Source: Ricordea florida
Taxonomy: Eukaryota > Cnidaria > Anthozoa > Corallimorpharia > Ricordeidae
Length of the DNA stretch: 64,000 nucleotides
Assembly: GCA_949710005.1 (NCBI GenBank)
Contig: OX453275.1
Span: 21,625,691 to 21,689,690 of the forward strand
Reading direction: 5' to 3'
Part shown: in pieces, positions 1 to 11,100 of the stretch
Layout of the letters: each line of letters starts with the position of its first letter
How positions within the stretch are numbered: position 1 is the first letter of the stretch
Notes under the pieces: model-generated
The model's input: the letters and a program-made list of their open reading frames with translations, nothing else
Databases searched by the model: none
What the model was told of the DNA's origin: nothing
Program-made: the position numbers and the translations under genes

Positions 1-1350
1 CAGCCTCGCTATGTATTTATAGAAATCTCTAACTAGAAGTATCGATATGCAACAGAGACGGGCCCATCAGTTACGGATTATCTTTTATGAACTGCGCTGC
101 TAGACTGAACTTGGGTAAAAAGATGGCAGCTTTGGACCATGATCCTGCAGGCGGATTGTAATAAAAATACTATGGATAACGCTCTGTGTGAATTTCAGAA
201 AGTATTTTCAGCACTCAAAATTTCCACTGGAAGTCACTTTCTCTTCGGCAATATAAGCGTGTGTATTAGCAGTCTTAAGTACGCGCCTCATCGCAAGGTC
301 TCATCCACCTTGTCTACCACAAGAGACACAGTAATGTTCTTACTTTTCTCACCCCATATATACTCATGCCAGAGAACAAAGTAGCATTATCATCAAAGGT
401 CCTCGACTGTTCTGAAGAATCGCACGTTGTTTCTCTTGTCTACAGTCAGGATGAAAAAGGGAACCAGAAAAGAGGAGATCAAAAAGGAATAAAATTCTGA
501 TCAGTAAACGACAAGCACCACCCCACTTTACCCTGCCCCGCCGCCCTTTTCTAAGGCCTCCTCATTTTTCGCTCGCCTGCCTTTCGTTTTGTCGCCGTTT
601 ACCACCTTCGGGCCCACTTCTCGATAGGCCCGGTAACTCCACGGGCCCGGAGTTCCATCTTCAAGTCGGAGTCTATCGCATGATTGTAGGTCTTGACGTA
701 CAAACCAGAACAACAAGCAAATTAACTTCGAACTGCCTGGCTTAAACTTAAAAACCAATAAAATTGTAATTTCCATCGTAAATATTGCGATCATAAAACA
801 GCTTTCCGGGCTTTTCAAGAAACGGGCCGCTGGGCGCGTGGACCAGGGCAAATCCTCTACCTGCTAGAGGAAAAAACATCCAGTGACAAGTTCTCTTTAC
901 TAGTGCAAGGCCTAGTGGTAAGAGTAACTGAAACATTTAAGGCAAAAAAAAAAAACAAACAAACAAACAAACAAAACAAAAAACTATCTTACCACTTCTA
1001 AGATTGAAGGTTCTTTGGGTCGACTGTCACTTAGTAATTGAAAATCTGTTCCAAGTCCTGGAAAATCTGCAGATTGGAAATACATAAAACAACAATTTGA
1101 GTATATGCACTAAAACTGGAAACGTAATTGGAGATTTGTAGTATTTGCGCAAGGTTTAGCTACTGCGATGTAGCCTTAAAAGGATTTACATTGGAAGAGG
1201 GGGGGGGGTGGGGGTGGGGACAGACTGTTCTGTTTACTTACCTTTGCGGATTTGTTTTTGTTGTTTCCGAGCATTTATTATGGATAGGACCTGTAATGAC
1301 AAGTACCTTGTGAGACCTTTGAGAGTGAATGCGAAGTAAAATAAGTGTAT
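1..1350. other. No supported gene; AT-rich repeat-poor DNA
   Basis: I see no coding exon with convincing splice signals or family resemblance here. Short open frames exist on both strands but none looks protein-like. A small A/CAAA-rich tract lies near 943-980, a G-rich run near 1200-1216 and a TA repeat near 1349-1362. Confidence 0.5.
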
Positions 1351-1771
1351 ATATATATATATTTATTATATAAAAACCAATGAAATACCTGGTGAGCTTT
1401 CACGCGAAAACATGATATCTTCACACGTGAAAATAACATGTTCTATTATATCTCCCAGTTAGTACGCGCGCTATGATTGGTCAATTTAGCGGGCCGTACT
1501 TTACTCTACGGCCCGCGAAATTCAAAAGTTTGTTTTGAGATATAATAAATTCTTACAAACCTTGTTTTCTTGGTCCATACCGCAAGTTACGGATCCTCGT
1601 TTTGTCCGCTTGGATTCATGGCCCGCGCGTTTCGCGCTTGCGCCATAAATCTGAGCGAAAAGCTCGGTCCGTAACTTACAGTACGGGCCTGGATCTCGGT
1701 TAGTAAGAGGTATGTCTTCACATGTGAAAAGATCACCATTGCTATGATTACGTAATAGATAATTACTGAGG

Positions 1772-1855
1772 CGAGCAGCATTATTGGATATAATGCAGGC
1801 AGCTGAGGCCGCAGGCCGAAGCTGTCTGCATTATATCCAATAATGCTGCGAGCCG
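1772..1855. repeat. Hairpin repeat, 33-bp arms
   Basis: The stretch from 1772 to about 1804 (containing GCAGCATTATTGGATATAAT) is repeated in inverted orientation at about 1823-1855 around an 18-bp GC-rich loop. The same AATAATGCTGC word recurs as a cluster at 2727-2818, so the two may belong to one short-repeat family. Confidence 0.75.
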
Positions 1856-2169
1856 AAGTAATTATCTATTATAATTACTGATCGTCGTCCAAACCCATTG
1901 TTTTCTGTCTGCAACTATATCATCGAATGTCACCCTCCTTTTGTATTTCTGTGGAAAACAATAAGTTAAACAATTCATGGCGTTCAATCGATACTTTTTA
2001 TTCAAGGTAACTGCCACATTAGCTATTGTTTTCATGAGCATAACTTGACATGTACGTGTGAAAAATGCAACCAGAAACGAGTTATTGACTGTTTGTTTGT
2101 CAAGGTAGATTCAATTTGCATATTGCTCGACAAACACAGTTCTTTCTGAAAGTCAACTCGTTGTTTGGA

Positions 2170-2726
2170 ATGATGGCGGAAAACTTCTGCGAAAGCAGTT
2201 CTGAAGAAGAATTGTGTCTTACGCAGTCAACGTTTACTATTAAGTCGGATGAATGAGATGGTAAGTACTTTCTCAGTCGTTACAGTTCTTTTGGTTTTCC
2301 TTAGTTGTGTGTAACCCGATGTTGTAATTGTTGTTCGGGAATGGGTGTGTCGACGAGTGAAGGGCACAGAAAATGATCAGAGGATAATAATTTTATTCAT
2401 TAAAGTATTAGAAGCGGATATGGACACAAATGTTCTTGACTTTGGTTAGTTCGTTTTCTAGTGAGACAGATAGTCATGTACTTTTCTAAATATTTTCAGT
2501 CCTAATTGTTTGTGTAACGAGGAGTATTGGTTGTTACCTCATTTTCTCTTGTTGTTACTAGGGAGTGAAAGATTTCGTGCGCCAATCTCATCTGACGAAT
2601 GTCGGAGGTTTGAAGACAGTTCCGATGCTAGTCGAAGGAAGTAGAATTGGGCGCTGAATATCTTTAAAGAATGGCGAGAGACGAGGAAGTGCTTCAGCAG
2701 TGGATATACGGATGTAAAGCATGCTG
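2170..2726 (+). pseudogene. Decayed recombinase-like (DUF3504/KIAA1958/Crypton-like?) 5' gene fragment
   Basis: Exon 1 (2170-2260) starts at tandem ATGs, encodes an acidic peptide (MMAENFCESSSEEE...) and ends at a GTAAGT donor. Exon 2 begins after a TTACTAG acceptor near 2561 and joins in the same frame to SERFRAPISSDECRRFEDSS, followed by NWALNIFKEWRETRK. A start like this, with a WALNIFKEW-type segment, is typical of cnidarian genes of the ZMYM/QRICH1/KIAA1958 (DUF3504) group related to Crypton tyrosine recombinases. Two in-frame stops (TGA near the end of exon 1; TAG at about 2642) break it, and the AATAATGCTGC repeat cluster interrupts the 3' side from about 2727. The core recombinase domain is absent. 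Family placement is by resemblance from memory and is tentative; that it is a broken gene is clear. Confidence 0.5.
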
Positions 2727-2818
2727 CATTATTAAAACCAAAACACGCAGCATTATTTTTAATAATGCAGCTTGTTATAGGTTTAATAATGCTGCGTGTT
2801 TTAATAATGCTGCGTGTC
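2727..2818. repeat. Cluster of AATAATGCTGC words in both orientations
   Basis: At least four copies of AATAATGC(T/A)GC or its complement occur within 92 bases, able to pair into short hairpins. They interrupt the recombinase-like pseudogene exon. Confidence 0.7.
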
Positions 2819-3185
2819 GATTTAGCACGTGTAAGATTACCCCTGATAATTTCCCTGCTACCAAAAAAGACCGCACCCGTTTTTCTCACACACTTGGTTT
2901 GCATTTTTTTTCTCTCGGCATTCGATGATATAATGCAGACAGAAAACAATGGGTTTGGACGACGATCAGTAATTATATGATAAATCGCGCCTTTCTCAGC
3001 GACCCCTTTGAGAGCGGCGCCTTTGTCTCGACAAAATTTCATCAGAATAGCTGAAGAACCTTTTATATAATAAACAGAATATTACGTGCCTGCTGGTGCG
3101 GTACTTTGACAAATGCAAATTTTGCAATTATTCTTCTCAAAAGAAAGGAAAAAATTTCGCAATAAAGGCACTCGATATAATATAT

Positions 3186-3370
3186 GAAGGGAATATTTCG
3201 CAGTTAGTGAATTTTCATTAACGGCGAAGTAGGAATCCCCTTTATAAAATAGAAGGGACTACTTGGCAGTTAGTGAAATTTTATTAACGGCGAAGTAGAA
3301 ATCCCATTATAAAATAGAAGGCAATATTTCGCAGTTAGTGAAATTTTAATAACGGCGAAATATCGAGTTG
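3186..3370. repeat. About 68-bp tandem repeat, nearly 3 copies
   Basis: The unit contains ATTTCGCAGTTAGTGAA, AACGGCGAAGTA and TATAAAATAGAAGG. It is present three times with a few substitutions, the last copy being partial. Each unit is itself an imperfect inverted repeat (TTCGCAGTTA...TAACGGCGAA). Confidence 0.85.
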
Positions 3371-3497
3371 AGCACTCGAAGATAAAATTCGTATTCATGC
3401 GCGGGCATGTCATACCCTGTATATATCGACTAAGCGTGAGGTCAAGATGACTGCATAATGGCGAGGCCCTTTAGCGTTTTTATTGACCGAGGTAGGC

Positions 3498-3519
3498 GAT
3501 AGATAGATAGATAGATAGA
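3498..3519. repeat. (GATA)n microsatellite
   Basis: Five tandem GATA units directly after a GGTAGGC word. Confidence 0.9.
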
Positions 3520-3890
3520 CCATACTGCACTACTTTTCAACTGCTCAAACCTAAACATGGCCGATGATGGTGTAGGCGACAGGTAGTACGATAAATTCTT
3601 GAGCCCAATCGACCCACAGAGTCACATGTAGGAGACTAATGGAACGCACAGCTCTAAATCCTTTATTGGGAGACTTGCTTCAGTTGAATCGTTAGGAGGT
3701 TCAACGATAAAAAGTTACGAAGTAAAGTCAAGTGGTTGCGGTTGAGTGTGGAAGAATGTGGTTCGAAATAGAACAAAAATTCCACAGAAAACTGCTACAC
3801 ACTTTAAACTCCAAGACCTAGGGTGAGTCGCGCGATAGATAAGTGGAAAATAGAACGAAAGTAAACCTTGAAAAGAAAACTGCGATAACG

Positions 3891-4447
3891 TATGTGTTGC
3901 AGTTAATTTTTGTTTTCAGTTAATTTTTATTTTGAACTAGATAGTTTTTTTTAACTAGGTGATATTTTTTTTAACTAGGTGATATTTTTTTTAACTAGGT
4001 GATATTTTTTTAACTAGGTGACATTTTTTTAACTAGGTGATATTTTTTTTTTAAATACAGGTCACAGGTCATTGTTTTACCAATACAGAAATTATCCTAA
4101 ACATTCATTAAAGCTAACGTTAGGTCTGATAAGTCCCAAGGTTGGCTTTAATGAATGTTTAGGATAATTTCTGTATTGGTAAAACAATGACCTGTGACCT
4201 GTATTTTTTTAAAAAAAATATCACCTAGTTAAAAAAATGTCACCTAGTTAAAAAAATATCACCTAGTTAAAAAAAATATCACCTAGTTAAAAAAATATCA
4301 CCTAGTTAAAAAAAATATCACCTAGTTAAAAAAATGTCACCTAGTTAAAAAAATATCAACTAGTTAAAAATAAAACTAACTAGGAAGAAAAAAACTATCT
4401 AGTTCAAAATAAAAATTAACTGAGAACAAAAATTAACTGCAACATAT
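3891..4447. mobile_element. Fold-back element with tandem-repeat inverted arms
   Basis: The left arm (about 3891-4107) and right arm (about 4148-4447) are reverse complements. Each arm has an outer part (GTTGCAGTTAATTTTTGTT), a block of about 20-bp units (TTAACTAGGTGATATTTTTT; roughly five on the left, eight or nine on the right) and an inner 70-bp part around CAATACAGAAATTATCC. The loop is only about 40 bp. Unequal copy number between arms points to repeat expansion or contraction after the palindrome formed. The plan recalls Foldback-type elements. It encodes no protein. Confidence 0.85.
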
Positions 4448-4867
4448 ACAAAATGAAATAACCAACCTACTTTAGTCTCCGGGGTGCGAAGGATTCCTAC
4501 TTAAATCTAGAGATTGAAGTTTGTGGGTAATGACCTCTAGAGCGATTCGATAGTACCGGCTATTCTTTCGTTATAGATGAACAGAAAATCTAACGGCACG
4601 TGGATTGACATAATTGAGTTATTCATAAGTGAGAAACAACGAAAGATTTGTGTACACACGACATTTTGGGATGAGAGAGACCACTCAAAACCCAAAGTAA
4701 ATAACTGTAGTCAGCACGAAGCGCGGGAAAACGCGTGCGACCCCCGTTGCGATTGCCTTCAGTTTCCCTCCTGATTGGTTGATAAAGTGACAAGAGATTC
4801 TTTAGCCAATCACCTATCAGACATGCAAAACCAATGCAATCGCGTAGTTATTTTGGACGTTTTATAT

Positions 4868-4982
4868 CAAACACGAGATACATGTTTCATCACATATCAA
4901 ACACCAAGAAGAGAGTTGAAAATACGACGTGCAGGCAAAACTCGAGGGGTTCAATACGTGATGAAACACATGTATCGATTCT
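4868..4982. repeat. Short inverted repeat (possible MITE)
   Basis: GAGATACATGTTTCATCAC near 4874 is matched in inverted orientation by GTGATGAAACACATGTATC near 4959, with about 70 bp between. I could not identify a target-site duplication. Confidence 0.5.
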
Positions 4983-5142
4983 TTGACATAGCTTGAAGTG
5001 TAAATTTACTATGCATAAACAAGCCGTTGTTCGTCAGGTATCCAAAAATGTCACCGTGTTTGATTTCCTTTGTCTTTTTCTCATACATTATTGACGGTTT
5101 TAGAAAGTGAACTAAAAAGCGCTCTTCGCATTAATCACTCAC

Positions 5143-8100
5143 TTTAATAGCTTTAGCCGCAACATTTCCATGTTCTTCTCTGCTTATTTCCTGCAGATTA
5201 GTGCAGCTGTACAGCATCTTTCCTGTCACATTAGGAAGATCACTCTTAAGAAGATGCTCCAGAACATGCAGAGATTTCTACAAAAAAAAAAAAAACAAAA
5301 ACAAAACAAAAAGGTCTTATCAGGAAATTTGGTAAGCAAATAAAGAATACACTCTTTAAACCTACCAACTGTACTTCAGTGACTGGTTCTTCAAGTCTGT
5401 TGTTTAAAGCTTCAAGTATCTTGTCCAAATTCAAAGTGGCACACCTCAAAAGAGAACAGAATTTTCTTAGAAATGTCATGACATTAATACATCAGTTAAC
5501 TTGTGATTTTTTTAAGCTGACAGTAGAATTGCCCTTAATATAAGTTAGAAAATTTCAAAACTTCATAAAGTAAGGGTTACTTTCCAATGAAAGAATTAAA
5601 CTTGTTCTGTGTCTTTGGCAAAGTGAAATATAAAAACTTAACCACAGTGACCTCTATTGAGTCTTTACAACAATCTTATGGTTAAGGATTCTGGTTCAAG
5701 TTTCTTTTTTCAGGATCTTCAAGAATACTTTGTACTGTTAATAAGATGGTTTATGCTATTTGTGAAACCATAAAAGCTTGGAAGGAATGTGCCCCTTAGC
5801 AATCTCTTCTGAAAATACCCCTGCCATTCCCTAATTCAATGTAATTCAATTCAAGAATTTGATGTATCATTTAGTCACCAGGCTTAACATACACCATCAC
5901 AATTCTCAAATAGGAAAAAAGTAACTACTGGTATAAATACATTATTGACCTGGGGCCGGTTGTTTGAAGGCCAATTAGCGCTAATCCAGGGTTAACTTTT
6001 AAAAAGAGTTTCTTTTTCTCTTGTTAAAAAGCGTTTTTTCCTCTAACTTTCTCTATTTTATTCAGAGCACACAATCATCAAATTGTATTCAGAAAGAATT
6101 ATACTGAATGTGCTTTTTAAGTTCTCATATCTGCATTCAAATTTTGCATTAACCCTGGGTTACCTTAACTCTGCTTCACACAACCCAGCCCAGGGGTGAA
6201 GTCAAAATTATTGCACATTGGCTAAGTTCTTTTTTTGTGGTTTTATGGACCAAGATGAAGTAGAGGTCAATAAAAATGCAAAAAAAACTAACAACAACAA
6301 AATGGGAAAGAGGCCAATATCCCACCATCATGACCAAACTAACTTGGTCAATTAAAGGAAATACTATAAAACATTCCACCATTTGACATTTTAATTTGAT
6401 TTGCTTAATTGCATGACAAAGCAGGCAGTCCTGTCTGGGCAAGATAGGCTCATCGTGCCCACTCACAGAACCAGCCATATACCAGAAATAACAACAATGA
6501 TTCACTAGAATGATTCACTATACCTTTTAGTGAACTGTGACAGTGAATCTTTTGAGGGCACAGCACGGATTCCACCTTCAGAGGTGATTTCATTTACAAG
6601 ACGAACCTCTGTTAATAAGGAATGTTCTGATTCTACGTATGGCACTTCTGAGGACCTTACAAAAATAGCAGCCAACAGTGATAATTATGTATTGTGGGGA
6701 TAGTTTCTAAAGAAACTGGTGCTGCGTCGGTGGGAAATTGAAATACAAGAAACTGGATAAATCAAACAAGTTGATTAAGTAAGTTATACCACCGTAAGGT
6801 AAATGGGAGGAGCTGACATTTCGAGAGTTAGCCCTTTGTTCGTCGCTCCGACCAAGGGCTAAAGCTTTGAAACGTCAGCACCTCCCATTTACCTTACGGT
6901 GGCATAACTTACTTAATCAACTCGTTTGATTTATCCAGTTTCGAGTGATAATTATGCACTGTCTGACAGCCTGAGAAATAGTTGAAGGAAAAGTGCGCAT
7001 TGCAACCAGGAGGAAAATCAGACTTAGTTTGATGCTATGCTAGTGTGAAATAATGAATGTCACATTATTTCAAACCAGCATAGCATCAAACCATGCCTGA
7101 GAAATACTGAACAGGATCAATCTAATTGACTGTAACTTCATGACCATGACCACAAAAACACCACCTATTTATTTATTCACCCCTACCAATAACATCACCA
7201 CTCTGATTAGAAACACCAGTATCATTACCACCATCACTGCCTTACAACAACAACCAGCACCATCACCATCACTACCACTACAAACACCATCACCTCCACC
7301 ACCACTACCAACACCACCTCCACCATCACCACTACTACCACTATTCTGACCAGCACCACTTCTACTACCACCACTTCCACTATTGTGACAACCACTCAGT
7401 ACCACCATTCCCAACACTGCTACCACCACCACCACTATGACCACCACCATGACTCTTATAATGACCACCATCACCACGACTACTATATTACCAGTAAGTG
7501 GAAATTGTGCTCTTAATATAAAAATCCTCAGGACTTGATTGCAGCTAAAGTTTCTATTTTATCTTTTTCTTACCTTACTACCTGGCTTCTCCACCTTTTC
7601 GTTACTTTTCTTGGTCCACCCCCCTTACAAAGACTACCGGTAAGAGATTTTTCAATCCTACCAGTATTTGCCAAGTGGTTTGGTTATACTTTGTTGTTTA
7701 TTTTTTTTGAAAATGTTGTCAACGCAGAATTACATAAACTGTATATTTGGCTGACTTCAAATAAATTAAGTCTTAACATTAAAAAGTCTAATTTTGTTAT
7801 ATTTCGCAGTAGTTGCATTTGGCCGATTCTGGCGCAAAAGGGTGTGGTCAATTTTTTCGGGGACTGGACCGAGCTCGGCCAGAATTTTTTGGGTGTGGTC
7901 TTATGCATATTTAATTAGGTCTCGTTCGATTTTTGTGTCGATGATTTTTTTGTCGATTTCGATTTTTTGTTTGGGATTTTCTATGAATAATTAATTAGTT
8001 AGGGGGTGTCAAAATTGTATCTTTGTGGGGGTGGGGTGGGGGGTGGTGGAGAGGGGAGGGGTGGGGAGCATATTTGTTACTTGAACTGAGTAACAAATAC

Positions 8101-11100
8101 TCTACAATTCTAGATAATATTCTTAGATTCTACAAGTATTCATATAAGACTGTATACTAGAAAGTCTCGATTTTTGTTGATATTTCTGTGGACTATTCTA
8201 ATTTTTTGTTGAGCATTCTAATAGATGATTTCCTAGAACATCTCTTTTTCAATAGATGATTTCCTTCAAATTTAAATTCTGTTTTCAAACAATTTTAAAG
8301 ATTATTGTTATTGTATATATAAAATGACTACTATATCAGAAATTCTTGAACCAAATCATTTTCCTAGAGAATTAAATGGTTTGAAAGCGAAAACATCATT
8401 GAATCGAATTACATTCACTCCTTCATCTGCCAATCCTGGTGAAACACTATACATTAAAATTCCGAAATTATCAGAGAATCTTGTGTTAGTTCCAGGCAGT
8501 GTATATCTCATTTTCAATTTGAATGTGTCAGGACATAAAAACAATACTCTAGTCAATAATGTGGGGAGAAATCTCATCTCCAAACTTATAGTTACATTCG
8601 GTGGAGAAATTATACTAATACTGATAGCTTCAATGTATTCCAGACGTATCATGATTTGCATTTACCAAAGAAGGAGCGTAGAGATAGGTTGAGGCAAGGC
8701 ATCTCTTCTGAAAATATGCGTAAACTTAGAACAAATGCGGGTGATAAAAACACTTCAAATACAAAGGAGGTTAATCTTGCTGCGATTCATAACACTAAGT
8801 ATGCAATACCTCTAGATCATCCAATTCTCAAGGATCATGGTGTGTTTTATAATAGAGCGTTTACTAATGACTCACTAGAATTTGAAATTACACTAGCCTC
8901 AGTTGATGATATTGTCGTTTACTCGAAGGCTGAAGAACCTCCAAATTATATAATGACTAACATTGAGTTGGAGTATTCATGCATCTCAAGTAATTATTTG
9001 ACGACTCAGGCGCTAGCTTCCTACAGAGTGGGGAAAGGATTCACTTATGAAGACATTATCTTACACAAAACCTTTAAAATTTCAAGACCTAATGATGATA
9101 AAATTTTTAAACATGTGAATGTTCCCAGAAGATCCATGACGGGTATCCTTTGCCTATTCACAAATAGCTATACACCAGGAAATAGAGATTCTGAGACTTT
9201 TGTGAATCCAGAAATCACATCCATCAAAATTAACTTGGATGGGATACCAAACCAACTCTATTCCAAGGGGATGAATCCAACCGATTTATGGAGATCAGCT
9301 ATTAAACGCTTTGGATTGAATGATTCTATCAAAGAGGAAGATTTCTACATGGACAAATTCGCTTTGTGGATCGATTTGAGGTCCTATCCCGATAATAAAA
9401 TTCATGGGAATGGTTATTCTCTAAATAATAGTTATACTGGTGTGACACTTGAAATAGACCGTGAAAAAGGAGGAACTGGAATCATTACATGTTATATGTT
9501 TTTGGTTTCTGATGCAGTTATGGATGTTCAGAATTTAAATTTGAAGCAAATCATCTATTGAAAATTAGAGATGTACTAGGAAATCATCTATTAGAATGCT
9601 CAACAAAAAATTAGAATAATCCACAGAAATATCAACAAAAATTGAGACTTTCTAGTATACAGTCTACATGAATACTTGTAGAGTCTAAGTCACTCTTAAT
9701 TAATACTAAGTCTTGGGTATTTGTTACTCGGTTCAAGTAACAAATATACGTAGCTCAGGAATCTATTAGAATGCTTAACAAAAAATTAGAATAGTCCACA
9801 GAAATATCAACAAAAATCGAGACTTTCTAGTATACAGTCTTATATGAATACTTGTAGAATCTAAGAATATTATCTAGAATTGTAGAGTATTTGTTACTCA
9901 GTTCAAGTAACAAATATGCTCCCCACCCCTCCCCTCTCCACCACCCCCCACCCCACCCCCACAAAGATACAATTTTGACACCCCCTAACTAATTAATTAT
10001 TCATAGAAAATCCCAAACAAAAAATCGAAATCGACAAAAAAATCATCGACACAAAAATCGAACGAGACCTAATTAAATATGCATAAGACCACACCCAAAA
10101 AAATTCTGGCCGAGCTCGGTCCAGTCCCCGAAAAAAATTGACCACACCCTTTTGCGCCAGAATCGGCCAAATGCAACTACTTTCGCCCTTATCAGAAGAA
10201 GCTACCTTTCCAACCTAAAATCAGCACATTTGACACTGAGAACACGAATGTTTTCCTACACTGCAAAGATTATGTACAGTACCTAGGAGTGTTACTTGAT
10301 TACAATCTTTCTTGGAAGACTCATATTGAATATGCTGCTTTTAAAATTAGTAAGACTGTAGGCATAATTGCAAAATTAAGACACTTTTATACTCTTTTTA
10401 CTATTTATAACTCCCTAATCTCTCCTTATATTACCTACGGACTATCTGTTTGGGGTCAAGCTTGTAAGTCTTACTTAAATAAAATTTTATTATTACAGAA
10501 ACGTGCTCGGCATTTCATGTGTTTTGCGAAGAAAACTGATCATTCTATTCCTTTGTTTATTAGGACTGAAGTTTTACCGGTACACGTTTTATATTATAAG
10601 AATCTATGTGAACTAATGTATGATGTTAACACTGCTTCAGCACCAATGAAAATTTGTAGTTTGTTTATGAAAACATCTGATGTTCATTCATATAGCACAC
10701 GCTCGTCTATGTCTGGTAATTTCTATATAAATGCGTCAAAACTTGAAGTACAGAGAAACGCCTTTTCAAGAATCGGTGCTAGAGTATGGAATGAGATACC
10801 ATGTACTCTTAGAGAGCTACCACGAAGGTCTCTTCAATCAAAAATAAAAAATTCATTGCTAAGTATGTTGAACAAAGAAAATGCTTTTCCTGATATACAC
10901 GAGATCATTCATAAACTGAAGTCTCATATGTAGTTATAACTTAAATCAAAGCTTGTCTTCTTCGTTCTCCTCCGCACTTAATTCTAGTAGTTATAAAGTA
11001 ACTTTTTCTTATATTACTCTGTTATTGTAATTTTCACTAATGTATGATATAGTTTAGACTACTTGTATATATACTGGCCCGCCTAGATTAGTCTTTCCTA

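Larger units (their letters stand above)
1871..2976. mobile_element. 1.1-kb element bounded by 59-bp inverted repeats
   Basis: Bases 1871-1929 match the reverse complement of 2919-2976 almost perfectly (shared core ACTGATCGTCGTCCAAACCC). The interior holds a two-exon decayed gene and a cluster of AATAATGCTGC words. The inverted ends and captured gene suggest a DNA transposon. I could not define a target-site duplication, so the true ends may lie further out. Superfamily is not assigned. Confidence 0.6.
7808..10180. mobile_element. Capsid-only Polinton/Maverick-like element, 2,373 bp
   Basis: The element is flanked by a 6-bp duplication TTTCGC (7802-7807 and 10181-10186). It starts AGTAGTTGC and ends GCAACTAC. 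A 6-bp duplication, long TIRs and an AG-type start are Polinton hallmarks. The TIRs are 474 bp (7808-8281) and 652 bp (9529-10180, enlarged by an internal duplication). The only gene is a frameshifted major-capsid-like ORF. The integrase, protein-primed polymerase, protease and ATPase genes expected of full Polintons are all absent, so it can only be a non-autonomous derivative. Removing 7808-10186 restores the host LINE frame exactly, which confirms the boundaries. Confidence 0.8.

Noticed and set aside
2539..3042. 167-codon frame on the minus strand
   Set aside because: It runs antisense through the recombinase-like pseudogene and the AATAATGCTGC repeats, without splice context or family resemblance.
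7169..7477. Gly/Val-rich open frame of about 100 codons on the minus strand, and a Pro/Thr-rich frame on the plus strand
   Set aside because: Both are translations of the CAC/ACC microsatellite; triplet repeats keep frames open without coding.
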